64,000 bases of DNA, taken from positions 332,811 through 396,810 of the forward strand of contig KE993508.1 in assembly GCA_000466585.1 (NCBI GenBank), written 5' to 3'. Source of the DNA: Clostridiales bacterium oral taxon 876 str. F0540 (GTDB lineage Bacteria > Bacillota > Clostridia > Clostridiales > Clostridiaceae). Positions within the stretch are counted from its first letter, which is position 1. Each line of letters starts with the position of its first letter. The notes beneath the pieces were generated by a model. That model was not told the DNA's origin and ran no database searches. It saw only the letters and a list, made by a program, of their open reading frames with translations. Of the stretch, positions 16,469 to 25,298 are shown in pieces. The position numbers and the translations under genes were made by a program.

Positions 16469-17206
16469 ATGAATGAGACAATAGATTTAATTAAATCTCA
16501 TAAATCTATAAGAAAATACTTAGATAAACCTGTTGAAGACAATATTGTAAGAGAAATAATAACTTCTGCGCAGGCTGCATCTACTTCAAGCTTTATGCAG
16601 GCTTATACAATAATTAATGTTACGGATATAGAAAAAAAGAAAACCATAAGAACTTTATCTGGCGACCAAGCTTACATAGAAGAATGTCCTCTGTTTATTA
16701 TTTTTTGTGCTGATCTGCATAAATTTGAAATTGCCTGCGATTTAAATAGTGAACAAATGCAAAACGGATATACAGAGGCTTTTATAATAGCAACAGTTGA
16801 TGCAGCTTTAGCAGCGCAAAATGCTATGATTGCTGCGGAATCATTAGGACTTGGAGGTGTTTACATAGGTGGTATAAGAAATAATCCAAAAGAAGTATCC
16901 AATCTTCTGGAATTGCCTGATAATGTTTATGCTGTATTTGGCATGTGTCTAGGTTATCCAGCTGAAAATCCTGAAATAAAACTCAGGCTCCCCTTTGATG
17001 CAGTATGCTGTAATAATAAATATGATCTAGACAGCAAAATAGGCTTACTTAAGCAATATGATGAAAAAATACGTGATTATTATATTGAAAGAACTAATGG
17101 GGTTAGATGCGATACATGGACAAACCAAATGTCTAAACATGTAAGTAAGCCTCTAAGGCCTCATATGAAGGCCTTTTTAAACAGTAAAGGTTTCTTAAAT
17201 AAATAA
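16469..17206 (+). CDS. NfsA-like FMN-dependent nitroreductase
   Basis: Flavoprotein of the NfsA/FRP group that uses NAD(P)H to reduce nitro compounds, quinones or flavins in the cytoplasm. The 245 residues include the FMN-binding start SHKSIRKYLDKPV, the STSSFMQAY segment, the central EAFIIATVDAALAAQNAMIAAES region (split) and the GLGGVYIGGIRN motif. The C-terminal extension, rich in charged residues and ending NSKGFLNK, is as in NfsA. It is followed 17 bases later by the DUF6062 gene, so the two are probably an operon. Confidence 0.9.
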   Translation: MNETIDLIKSHKSIRKYLDKPVEDNIVREIITSAQAASTSSFMQAYTIINVTDIEKKKTIRTLSGDQAYIEECPLFIIFCADLHKFEIACDLNSEQMQNGYTEAFIIATVDAALAAQNAMIAAESLGLGGVYIGGIRNNPKEVSNLLELPDNVYAVFGMCLGYPAENPEIKLRLPFDAVCCNNKYDLDSKIGLLKQYDEKIRDYYIERTNGVRCDTWTNQMSKHVSKPLRPHMKAFLNSKGFLNK

Positions 17207-17223
17207 TTGAAAGGAATTATTTA

Positions 17224-17949
17224 ATGAGTCAAAAGATTTACGAGATTCCTATTTGGGAAGCTTATGAAGATGATAATTGCGAATGCACTCTTTGCAGCAT
17301 TGAAAAGAAATGCGATGATAATTTTATAGAAGCTTTATTTGCTGAAATGGTTATGGATGTTCGATTGAACCCTCATCTTGTTGAGAATTATGATTTTTGT
17401 CATGAGCACTTTGAAAAGTTATACAGATACCCTGATAAGTGCGGCTTGGCTGTACTAACTAACAGAATTTTATACTCAAAAAAAGAAGGTATGAGTTTAA
17501 AAGTAGCACCTCGAAAAAGTAACAACAAAAACCTAATTAAGAAACTATTTTCGAAAAATAAAGAAACTGCCAATAACAAAAAACAGTGCTTGCTTTGCAC
17601 AAAACTGGATGAAAGCATGAATAATTATATTAAAGTTCTTATAACTCTTTGGGTAAAAGAAGAAACTTTTAAAGAAAAATATAAAAATTCAAGAGGTTTT
17701 TGTTTAAAACATTATAACGAAATACTAAAGCTCTCCTCTGATATAATTAACAAGAAAAATAAGCAGGAAGAATTTGTTGATATTACTTCAAAGCTGCAGG
17801 AAGAGAATTTAAACAGAATTCAGCAGGAATTAGAATGGTTTATTTCAAAATTTGACTATCGCTATGCAGAAGAACCTTGGTATACTTCAAAAGATGCTCT
17901 TAAAAGAACTATACAAAAACTAATTGGAAATTATAATACAAAATTATAA
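17224..17949 (+). CDS. DUF6062-family protein with paired Cys/His motifs
   Basis: Conserved clostridial protein of about 241 residues, function unknown. Two similar halves each carry a CxxC motif followed by a C-x2-H motif: CTLCSIEKKC with FCHEHFEKLY, and CLLCTKLDE with GFCLKHYNEIL. This internal duplication and the spacing suggest two zinc or Fe-S sites. It has no signal peptide or membrane span. GAAAGGAA lies before the ATG, 17 bases after the nitroreductase stop, which hints at a redox-linked role, but this is inference. Confidence 0.75.
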   Translation: MSQKIYEIPIWEAYEDDNCECTLCSIEKKCDDNFIEALFAEMVMDVRLNPHLVENYDFCHEHFEKLYRYPDKCGLAVLTNRILYSKKEGMSLKVAPRKSNNKNLIKKLFSKNKETANNKKQCLLCTKLDESMNNYIKVLITLWVKEETFKEKYKNSRGFCLKHYNEILKLSSDIINKKNKQEEFVDITSKLQEENLNRIQQELEWFISKFDYRYAEEPWYTSKDALKRTIQKLIGNYNTKL

Positions 17950-17953
17950 GTAA

Positions 17954-17968
17954 TGATAATTATTCTTA
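17954..17968 (+). promoter_or_regulatory. Fur-family-like operator upstream of rpsD
   Basis: TGATAAT-T-ATTCTTA matches the 7-1-7 Fur-family pattern at 12 of 14 positions and abuts the -35. The downstream gene is a metal-free S4, so Zur is an attractive candidate regulator. Confidence 0.45.
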
Positions 17969-17997
17969 TTTACAAACATATCTCAATATGATATTAT
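17969..17997 (+). promoter_or_regulatory. Sigma-A type promoter of stand-alone rpsD
   Basis: TTTACA, 17-base spacer, TATTAT, 59 bases before the start codon. Confidence 0.7.
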
Positions 17998-18056
17998 TAT
18001 AAAGGCTGTTGGCGCCAAATTACCGCAATATAATAAAATTATATTGGAGGTACACT

Positions 18057-18638
18057 ATGGCAAGATATTTAGGACCTAGATTTAAAGTAGCAAGACATTT
18101 GGGGATAAATGTATTTAACCACCCAAAAGCCTTAATCAGAGGTGCAAAACCTCATAAAAATCTCTCTGAATATGGAGAGCAGCTTTTAGAAAAACAAAAG
18201 CTTAAAGCATATTACGGAGTTCTTGAAAAACAATTTAGACGATATGTATTTGATGCACTAAATTCCAAACAAAAATCTGAGGAGTTTTTAGTACAAAACT
18301 TAGAAAGAAGACTGGATAATATAGTATATAGACTTGGCTTTGCTTCTACTCTTAGACAGGCAAGGCAAATGGTTGTACATGGCCATATTCTGGTAAATGG
18401 AAGCAGAATAGACATTCCTTCCTACAAACTTAAGGTAGATGATGTTCTCTCATTAAGAGAAAAATCAAGGAAGAACGAAATGTTTACTCAAAATTTTCTT
18501 TCTATAGAGAATGTATACAACTACCTTGAAAAGGATAAAGATAATTTTTCAGGAAGATTAATTAGACTTCCTATTAAGGATGAAATTCCAGTAAACCTAA
18601 AGTTTTCTAAAATATTAGAGTTTTATTCTAAAAATTAA
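18057..18638 (+). CDS. rpsD: Ribosomal protein S4 (stand-alone, cysteine-free form)
   Basis: 16S rRNA-binding primary assembly protein of the 30S subunit. It begins MARYLGPRFKVARHLG and has the S4 RNA-binding domain around residues 85-145 (RRLDNIVYRLGFASTLRQAR, then GHILVNGSRIDIPSYK). At 193 residues it is a little shorter than the usual 200-208. The N-terminal zinc-binding cysteines of the C+ form are absent, so this is the zinc-independent type. The gene is alone and not in the usual alpha operon (rpsM-rpsK-rpsD-rpoA), so it is likely a second S4 gene. TTGGAGG precedes the ATG. It has its own promoter and terminator. Confidence 0.93.
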   Translation: MARYLGPRFKVARHLGINVFNHPKALIRGAKPHKNLSEYGEQLLEKQKLKAYYGVLEKQFRRYVFDALNSKQKSEEFLVQNLERRLDNIVYRLGFASTLRQARQMVVHGHILVNGSRIDIPSYKLKVDDVLSLREKSRKNEMFTQNFLSIENVYNYLEKDKDNFSGRLIRLPIKDEIPVNLKFSKILEFYSKN

Positions 18639-18658
18639 TGTTGATTAGCCTATATTTG

Positions 18659-18693
18659 AAACCGGGCTGCTTTATTAATTCAGCCCGGTTTTT
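18659..18693. terminator. Bidirectional terminator
   Basis: AACCGGGCTG pairs with CAGCCCGGTT and is followed by TTTTAT, between converging rpsD and the HNH gene. Confidence 0.88.
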
Positions 18694-19090
18694 ATATTAA
18701 AACAACCATCATTTCGTAATAATCTTCAAGCATTTGATCATCATATAACCTTTTGCCCATTAAAGTATAAATAATATCTTGTTTTTTATATCCTTCCTTA
18801 TATAGTCTTAAATCCTTAAAAAACTTTTTCGCTTTAGTTTTATTAAGATCTAATAAAGAAATTAGTTCTTCCATTGTATAAAAATCTTTTTTAAGAATAC
18901 CTTCAAGTTTTTCCTGCATTTGAAGCTTATATTCAATATCTACTTTATTGCTTCTATGGGGTCCCTGTTTGCCTCTATGGTGTTCAGGACATAGATACTT
19001 ATAATTTAGAGGAAAATCTAATCCCCCTTCATTTTTATGAACTATATGATGAATATCAGCTTGCCTGCTGCATATTTCACACTTATGCAA
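18692..19090 (-). CDS. HNH-type zinc-finger protein, possible endonuclease
   Basis: Small protein of about 132 residues. The N-terminal half has CEIC, then DIHHIVHKNEGG and CPEHHRG, which is the C-x2-C ... HH ... C-x2-H(H) layout of HNH nuclease domains. The C-terminal half is helical, with a segment resembling a winged-helix (ITEELISLLDL-type: YTMEELISLLDLNKTKAKK). I favour the TTG at 19088-19090 because AGGAGG lies nine bases before it; the ATG at 19120 would put that ribosome site inside the gene. DNA binding or cleavage is inferred only from the fold. Confidence 0.7.
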   Translation of the reverse strand: MHKCEICSRQADIHHIVHKNEGGLDFPLNYKYLCPEHHRGKQGPHRSNKVDIEYKLQMQEKLEGILKKDFYTMEELISLLDLNKTKAKKFFKDLRLYKEGYKKQDIIYTLMGKRLYDDQMLEDYYEMMVVLI

Positions 19091-19282
19091 TAAGAATTTC
19101 CTCCTTCTTTTAGTCTTCATTCTCTATAATTCTTATCAATAAGAGTATTTACTAATTTATATGATGCTTAACTTCATATTATAATAAGCAGCACCTTTAT
19201 CTTTATTATAACATACCTATGCTAATATTTTGACATTATTAATAAAATTCCAACAAATTAATATTTCTTCTACATATTGTAA

Positions 19283-20167
19283 TTACAATTTATTATTTAT
19301 GAAATCCTTTATAAGTAAAGATACATATCCCGGTTTTTCTTCCTGAGGACCATGTCCACAGTCCTCAATTATTATAAGTTCAGAGTTTTTTATATCTTTT
19401 TTTAATCTATAACCATCTGATAGGGGTATCCACTTATCATCTCTCCCCCAAATAATAAGGGTTGGAATCTCTATATTTTTAACCTCATTATAATTAAACT
19501 CCGTAAAACTTAAATTCTTTACTAAATCTATAAATGCTTTTAAGCCCCCCTTAGTCTTCATAGGCTTGTAGTATCCATCTACCATGTCATAATTTACAAT
19601 TTCATCATTGTATAATCCCCATTTGATAATTTTTTTTACAAATTTTCTGCTCATACAAAAATTTAAAAGCCTTGAAGTAATTTTAAATCGGCTTAACCTT
19701 ACTAAAAACTTTGTAACCTCTTTATTTTCCTGATATCCTGCACTGTCAATAAGTATGAGTCCTTTAACCATGTCTGGATATTTTATGGCAATATTTAGTG
19801 CTGCTTCTCCTCCGAGAGAATTACCTACTAATATACACTTATCCATATTAAAATAATTCATAAGATCAATAATCTGTTCTGTGAAAATGTTTATGCTGTA
19901 TTTTCGTTCTTTTTTCTCGGATAATCCAGTGCCTGAATAATCTATTCCAAACACATGAAACTCTCTTGAGAGTATATCTATTAAATGCCTCCAGGTAAAT
20001 ATGGATGCAGCAATACCATTTAATAAAATTATATTATCTCCTTTTCCTTTTTCTACAATATATGTTTTTTCTCCTTTTAAATTTATAAACCTTCCGTTAT
20101 CTTTAAAAACACTTTCAGCTGCCAATTTTTTCTCATCATAGTATATTTTCTTACCCACTTCTTTCAC
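19283..20167 (-). CDS. Alpha/beta hydrolase
   Basis: Cytoplasmic hydrolase of about 294 residues with no signal peptide. The HG-type oxyanion motif is altered to LLNGIAASIFTWR; the nucleophile is Ser117 in GNSLGG, the acid Asp243 or Asp244 in WGRDDKWIPL, and the base His272 in DCGHGPQEEKPG. The best matches in style are the 2-hydroxymuconate-semialdehyde hydrolase/haloperoxidase-like group, but no substrate can be named. The start is a GTG without a strong ribosome site, so the exact N-terminus is uncertain. Confidence 0.83.
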   Translation of the reverse strand: MKEVGKKIYYDEKKLAAESVFKDNGRFINLKGEKTYIVEKGKGDNIILLNGIAASIFTWRHLIDILSREFHVFGIDYSGTGLSEKKERKYSINIFTEQIIDLMNYFNMDKCILVGNSLGGEAALNIAIKYPDMVKGLILIDSAGYQENKEVTKFLVRLSRFKITSRLLNFCMSRKFVKKIIKWGLYNDEIVNYDMVDGYYKPMKTKGGLKAFIDLVKNLSFTEFNYNEVKNIEIPTLIIWGRDDKWIPLSDGYRLKKDIKNSELIIIEDCGHGPQEEKPGYVSLLIKDFINNKL

Positions 20168-20370
20168 CTATTTCATTTAAATTTAAATTTATTTCTTCTA
20201 TATTATTCTCAATATGGTAAAACTAAACCTGATGTATTTTATAATATAATTTATTATAAAATAATATACTATTTATATCTTAATTAATTTGATTTTAAAA
20301 AGATGAAATACTGACTTTAGGTAAAATGCTGTAAAGAGTTAAAATAAATATCATAATGAGAGGAGGAGTG

Positions 20371-21225
20371 ATGTTGGCAAGATATAAGACTAAAAGCTTT
20401 CTAAAAAGCATTATTTTTAGATATATAGATGATGAAATAACAGCTATGGGCTCTCAGCTTGCCTACAGCCTATTACTAGCTTTCTTTCCATTTTTAATTT
20501 TATTAATGACACTGGTAGGCTATAGTTCTGTAAAAAGTGAAGATGTCATCGCTGCATTAGGGACAATTCTTCCAATTGATGTTCTTAAGCTAGTAAAAAA
20601 TACTGTTGTAGAGGTTGTAGACACAAGGCGCAGCGGACTTTTATCAATAAGTATGGTTTCAACAGTATGGACCGCATCCAACGGATTTAATGCAGTAATA
20701 CGAGGGCTCAATAAAGCCTATGATGAAAAGGAAAAAAGGCCTTATTGGAAAGTACAGTTAACAGCTATTTTGTGTACAATTGGATTAGTTCTTATAATAA
20801 TAGTAGCCTTCGCCCTTTTGGTTTTTGGAGAAATTGGTGTAAAATTTTTAATAAGCAGATTTCATGTTACTCCTAGAGTTGAATATATAATTGATTTTTC
20901 AAGATATATTATCGGCTTAACTGTAATGATAATTGTGTTTAATGCAGTATACAGATACACGCCCAGTAAGAGACTTACTTGGGGCGAAACATTACCTGGA
21001 GCAGTTTTTACTACTATAGGATGGACCTTAATATCGGTTGGCTTTTCTTACTATGTAAATAACTTTGGCAGCTATTCAAGAATTTACGGAAGTCTTGGTG
21101 CAGTTATTGCATTAATGTCCTGGCTTTTTATCAGCTCAGTAATTATACTTATTGGAGGCGAGATAAATGCAACCTTAGCATATAGAAAATTGGATTTAGA
21201 AAAGCATAAGGGAGCCAAATATTAA
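20371..21225 (+). CDS. YihY/BrkB-family inner membrane protein
   Basis: Integral membrane protein of the YihY/virulence factor BrkB family (once misnamed RNase BN), about 284 residues, six predicted spans. Family features are the N-terminal DDEITAMGSQLAYSLLLAFFPF, the STVWTASNGFNAVIRGLNKAY region (split) and the C-terminal SYYVNNFGSYSRIYGSLGAVIALM region. Function of the family is not established; roles in export of surface components have been proposed. AGGAGG lies just upstream; the start could be this ATG or the adjoining TTG at 20374. Confidence 0.88.
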   Translation: MLARYKTKSFLKSIIFRYIDDEITAMGSQLAYSLLLAFFPFLILLMTLVGYSSVKSEDVIAALGTILPIDVLKLVKNTVVEVVDTRRSGLLSISMVSTVWTASNGFNAVIRGLNKAYDEKEKRPYWKVQLTAILCTIGLVLIIIVAFALLVFGEIGVKFLISRFHVTPRVEYIIDFSRYIIGLTVMIIVFNAVYRYTPSKRLTWGETLPGAVFTTIGWTLISVGFSYYVNNFGSYSRIYGSLGAVIALMSWLFISSVIILIGGEINATLAYRKLDLEKHKGAKY

Positions 21226-21236
21226 AAATTTATAAA

Positions 21237-21269
21237 AGCAGCACTCGTTATAAAAACAAGTGCTGCTTT
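21237..21269. terminator. Bidirectional terminator
   Basis: AAGCAGCACT and AGTGCTGCTT (with near-matching CGTT/AACA inner bases) form a stem followed by TTATTT, between yihY and a converging small gene. Confidence 0.8.
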
Positions 21270-21275
21270 ATTTAA

Positions 21276-21449
21276 CTACATATGTGAACCATTTTCGCTC
21301 TGTCTTACAGCTCTAGCTTTTCCATGAACTTGGGCATCGTTTCCTGTATCTTTATACCCGGTTTCAGAGTTCAGACTATTAAAAGTTTTATCCATCATAG
21401 ATTGATTTTTAGCTTCTTCTATAATATTTTTTCTTTTATTCTGAGCCAT
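21276..21449 (-). CDS. 57-residue hypothetical protein
   Basis: A short reading frame beginning MAQNKRKNIIEEAKNQ and ending QSENGSHM. The ATG has AAAGGGAG nine bases upstream, and a terminator follows the stop, so it looks like a real gene. It is soluble, polar and lacks cysteine; the composition is compatible with a small spore or stress protein, but I recognise no family. Confidence 0.6.
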   Translation of the reverse strand: MAQNKRKNIIEEAKNQSMMDKTFNSLNSETGYKDTGNDAQVHGKARAVRQSENGSHM

Positions 21450-21525
21450 TAAATCATCTCCCTTTAATTAAAAGTTTTCACTATTAGGTTGCCCAGAAAA
21501 AATGACTTTTAATACTACCTTTATC

Positions 21526-21795
21526 TTACCAGAAATAATATGAAAGCTTATAAATTATGTAAATTTGTATTAATAAAATAACAGGAATTCCAAACACAAA
21601 TTTAAAATGCCTAGTCTTATGATTAAATAATCTCATTCCAATTAAAATTCCTATGCTTCCAAATAAGGCAGCAATTATAAAAAGTCTTTGCTCAGGTATT
21701 CTCCAATATCCCTTCTTAGCTTTTTTCTTATCAGAATACATAACATAAACAGCAAAGATATTAATACTAAGCAAATATAAAAATAGAAAAACCAT
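21526..21795 (-). CDS. DUF1294-family small membrane protein
   Basis: 89-residue protein of the DUF1294 family, with three hydrophobic segments. The signature DKKKAKKGYWRIPEQRLF followed by GSIGILIGMRLFNHKTRH is clear. Function unknown. I use the ATG at 21793-21795, preceded by GGGGA; a GTG four codons earlier is the alternative. It is the last of a same-strand run of transporter genes. Confidence 0.88.
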   Translation of the reverse strand: MVFLFLYLLSINIFAVYVMYSDKKKAKKGYWRIPEQRLFIIAALFGSIGILIGMRLFNHKTRHFKFVFGIPVILLIQIYIIYKLSYYFW

Positions 21796-21858
21796 TACAT
21801 TCCCCACATCCTATCCTATACTTCAATACTAATTATATTATAGCAGATCACCGATTAT

Positions 21859-22728
21859 TTACTTTCTTATAATGTAAACAGCATAAAAAATTAAAATAGC
21901 ACCTAAAAGCTGTATAAGAGTGATAGGTTCTTTTAAGATAAAAAATGCAAGCAGCATAGCGGTTGGAGTCTCAATATTTCCTATGATTGATGCTTTTAAA
22001 GATCCTATGTATTTTATTGCCGCATACATTAAGGTCAAAGGAATAATCTCGCAAAATAATGCTAATAGTACTGTATACTTAATCATACTTAAAGAAACAT
22101 TTCCTTTTAAAATAAATAAAGGGAACTTGTACACAATTAAACTCAATAGCGAAAACAAAGTTGAATATGCATTGATTGCCAGTGGTTCCACATTTGTTAA
22201 TCTATGTTCGGAATATATATTCATAAAAGCATAAAATACAGCAGCCAAAATACCAAATAATATACCTATAGGTGAATACTTAAATCCTCCCTTTGTTAGT
22301 CCTAAAGCAAATACACAACCAATAAACGCCAATATAACTGCTAATATCTTATACATACTTATGTTTTCCTTGCCAAATACAAGGGAATAAAAAAATACAA
22401 TTATTGGATAAGTATAAAGCAAAATAGTAACCATAGCCATTGGCAAATAACTGTATGACTTATAGTAAAATACAGTCATGAAGGTATTTCCAACTACGCC
22501 CAACACAAATAATTGCAGAAGTTCTTTTTTTGAGACTTTTAATTTGCTTTTATGAAAAACAAGCAAAAGCATAAACATGAGAGGTACAGCAATAAAATAC
22601 TGTAAGGTCAGCAAATCTACAGATTCAGTTCCTTCTGAAAATGCAAGTTTTACAATAAGACCTGCACTGCCAAAAAATATTGCAGAAATAATAGAGTATA
22701 AATATCCTTTTTTCAAAACAATCACCAT
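21859..22728 (-). CDS. EamA/DMT-family transporter
   Basis: Drug/metabolite transporter superfamily permease of 289 residues, ten predicted spans arranged as two EamA repeats of five. Typical pieces are SAIFFGSAGLIVKLAF in the first repeat and GNIETPTAMLLAFFILKEPIT in the second. The substrate is unknown (amino acids and small metabolites are usual). It starts 31 bases after the MFS gene and is likely co-transcribed with it. The exact start is uncertain: GGTGA overlaps the first codons, and a TTG at codon 5 is possible. Confidence 0.88.
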   Translation of the reverse strand: MVIVLKKGYLYSIISAIFFGSAGLIVKLAFSEGTESVDLLTLQYFIAVPLMFMLLLVFHKSKLKVSKKELLQLFVLGVVGNTFMTVFYYKSYSYLPMAMVTILLYTYPIIVFFYSLVFGKENISMYKILAVILAFIGCVFALGLTKGGFKYSPIGILFGILAAVFYAFMNIYSEHRLTNVEPLAINAYSTLFSLLSLIVYKFPLFILKGNVSLSMIKYTVLLALFCEIIPLTLMYAAIKYIGSLKASIIGNIETPTAMLLAFFILKEPITLIQLLGAILIFYAVYIIRK

Positions 22729-22759
22729 ATATCGAAATTCAGCATAATTACAAAAATAA

Positions 22760-24187
22760 TTATGAAATTTTTTCTTTCCTTTTAATTAATCTAAATAAAG
22801 TTAATATAATACCTAGAATACATATTGAAGCAGCTGTTCTATATACAAACTTCATAGCATATACAAATACATCTTCTCTTCCTTCCACAAAGCTCACAAC
22901 AGTATATCCTATTTTAGCACTCATTCTATTATAAAGTAAGGTTAATGAAAAAGCTATCCCAAAAACCATACCAAGATTTCTAATAAGCGCATTTATACTA
23001 GCAGCAATTCCAAGTTTATTTTTAGGCGCAGTTGACATCACCAGCGAATTATTAGGAGACTGGAAAAGCCCATTTCCCATTCCAAGCACTGACATCCTTA
23101 AAATAATTGATAAAAAACTTGAATGTATATTTAAAAATGATAATAGAAGCAACCCTAGAGCTGTCAATCCGAGTCCTAAAAGAGTTAGCACTTCACTTCC
23201 TATAATATCAGATAAATACCCGCTTAAAGGAGCTACCAATGCTACTGTTATTGGATAAACCATCATAAGCATCCCAGCTACCTGTGCATTAGTTTTAAGA
23301 GCATTTTGAAGGTAAAAAGGATGGATAATATTTGTACAAAATATAGTTAAAAATGAAATAAAAGCACACAAAATGCTTATAGTAAAAAGTTTGTTATGGA
23401 ATAGCGAAAATTCTAACATAGGATGCTTAGCTCTTTTCTCCCAAAAGTAAAAAATTATTAGACTTATTGCAGCAGCAGCAAATCCAATTAATATGTAAAT
23501 ATTTTTCCACCCAAGTTCTTCCCCTCTTAGCATTGCCCAAAATAATGATACAATTGTTACTGAAAAGAAAATCGCTCCTAAAAAATCAAAATTTTCATTC
23601 ATACCTTTGCTATCTTTAGGCAGAAGTTTAATTCCGGATAAAAATGCAACAATTCCAATTGGCACGTTTATTAAAAAAATTGATTCCCAGTTGAATAATC
23701 CAACCATTATTCCTCCAAGTGGAGGACCTACCATAGTTCCAAGAGCTACAGTGGTTCCAGAAAGTCCAAGGGCCCTGCCTCTTTCATTTTGCGGAAATAC
23801 GCTTGTTATTATAGCCTGACTACAGGACATTGTCATAGAAGCACCAATAGCCTGTATTATTCTTGAGATAATCAGAGTGCTTATACTTTTTGAAATACCG
23901 CAAAATAATGATCCTATTGAGAATATTAAAAAACCATACTGGTAAACAAGCTTTTTTCCTTTTAGGTCCGCAATTCTTCCAAAAATCAAAATCATTGAAG
24001 ATATTACTATTAAGTAACTTGTTACCACCCATTGTATTGCAGACACTCCTACACCGAGCTGTTTTGCAATAGTAGGAAGTGCAACGTTAACAATACTGCT
24101 ATCCAATGTAGACATAAATGGACCTATTAAAACTACAGCTAAAATAAGCCACCTATTTTGAGCTTGTTGCTTTTCAGCATATATCAT
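22760..24187 (-). CDS. MFS transporter, DHA2 (EmrB/QacA) family
   Basis: Proton-coupled multidrug-type exporter with 14 predicted spans in 475 residues. The family motif LDSSIVNVALP lies in span 1, motif A appears as GRIADLKGKKLVY, and motif C as GTMVGPPLGGIMVG. AGGAGATAAAATT precedes the ATG. It lies 23 bases behind mnmH on the same strand. No dedicated regulator (TetR/MarR) is adjacent, so the substrate cannot be guessed. Confidence 0.92.
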   Translation of the reverse strand: MIYAEKQQAQNRWLILAVVLIGPFMSTLDSSIVNVALPTIAKQLGVGVSAIQWVVTSYLIVISSMILIFGRIADLKGKKLVYQYGFLIFSIGSLFCGISKSISTLIISRIIQAIGASMTMSCSQAIITSVFPQNERGRALGLSGTTVALGTMVGPPLGGIMVGLFNWESIFLINVPIGIVAFLSGIKLLPKDSKGMNENFDFLGAIFFSVTIVSLFWAMLRGEELGWKNIYILIGFAAAAISLIIFYFWEKRAKHPMLEFSLFHNKLFTISILCAFISFLTIFCTNIIHPFYLQNALKTNAQVAGMLMMVYPITVALVAPLSGYLSDIIGSEVLTLLGLGLTALGLLLLSFLNIHSSFLSIILRMSVLGMGNGLFQSPNNSLVMSTAPKNKLGIAASINALIRNLGMVFGIAFSLTLLYNRMSAKIGYTVVSFVEGREDVFVYAMKFVYRTAASICILGIILTLFRLIKRKEKIS

Positions 24188-24210
24188 AATTTTATCTCCT
24201 TGCTGTTATC

Positions 24211-25242
24211 CTAATTATGAATATATTCTTCCACCCAATTAATTAAAAATTCGCCTGCTTTTTTTATATCTTCTAAATTAAGCTCTAATTCGTACTGATA
24301 TTTATTAATCCCATTTATATACATTGGATCATAATATTTAGTCATGAGTTCCTTAGCAACCTCTTCAAATTCACCCTTTTGTACCAAGTTCTTATACCTT
24401 TCGATATTCTTGCTGCTTATATATCTACTTAAGCTATCTAGAGATAATAGTATTTCTTCTACTGAATTTTCTGAGTTTGTATATTCTTTTATAATTAATT
24501 TTGCTCTGAAGTCTAAATCTGCATCGGCTAAAACATGAACTCCTCTTTCCATACTTTTATATATATAATCAGGTATTATAATATTACCTATCCTTTTACT
24601 TTCTCCCTCTACAAAAACATAATCTGTTTTTCTGCTTTTTAAAGTTTCATAAACTAAAGACTCAAACTGCTTTTGACTCCTTCCTTCTCCAAGTCCCACA
24701 TTACCTAAAAGTGATCCTCTGTGGTTAGCAGCTTCCTCCAAGTCAAGAACATCCATATCATTTAATTCTAAATACTTTAGAAGCTCAGTCTTTCCAACTC
24801 CGGTTTTTCCATGAACAACTATATACTTTATATTTTCATTTACTTTGCATAATTCTTCATTAATGAATTTCCTATACCCTTTGTAGCCTCCGCTGAGCTT
24901 ATAGGTTTCAAGACCTAGGGTGCTGAATAAGGAGCATAGGCTAGAACTTCTCATACCGCCTCTTGCACAAAATAAAACAAGTTTATCGTATTGCTTATCA
25001 AACTCAGAAATTTGCTCGTATATAAATGGCAGCTTCTTCGATACTGCTTCTACCCCTATCTTTTTAGCTCTTTCTACACTTTCATTTACATACACGTATC
25101 CTATTTCTTGTCTTTCTTTATCATCAAAAATAGGAATATTAATAGCTCCTGGTATACTTGCTTCCTTGTATTCTTCTGGACTTCTTACATCCACAAGTAA
25201 ATAATTTCCCTTTAAATCATTATAGTTAACTGTCCTAAACAT
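24211..25242 (-). CDS. mnmH: tRNA 2-selenouridine/geranyl-2-thiouridine synthase
   Basis: Converts 2-thiouridine at the wobble position of tRNAs to 2-selenouridine, through a geranylated intermediate, using selenophosphate. The 343 residues hold an N-terminal rhodanese domain with catalytic Cys92 in LFCARGGMRSSS and a C-terminal domain with the P-loop HGKTGVGKT (144-152). GGAGATAAA lies before the ATG at 25240-25242; the longer frame from 25338 runs into an inverted-repeat element. Selenophosphate synthase (selD) is not in the window, though the enzyme requires it. Confidence 0.94.
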   Translation of the reverse strand: MFRTVNYNDLKGNYLLVDVRSPEEYKEASIPGAINIPIFDDKERQEIGYVYVNESVERAKKIGVEAVSKKLPFIYEQISEFDKQYDKLVLFCARGGMRSSSLCSLFSTLGLETYKLSGGYKGYRKFINEELCKVNENIKYIVVHGKTGVGKTELLKYLELNDMDVLDLEEAANHRGSLLGNVGLGEGRSQKQFESLVYETLKSRKTDYVFVEGESKRIGNIIIPDYIYKSMERGVHVLADADLDFRAKLIIKEYTNSENSVEEILLSLDSLSRYISSKNIERYKNLVQKGEFEEVAKELMTKYYDPMYINGINKYQYELELNLEDIKKAGEFLINWVEEYIHN

Positions 25243-25298
25243 TTTATCTCCGTCTTTCTTTAGTTTATCGTCATAATAATATAGTAGACATTTGGAAG

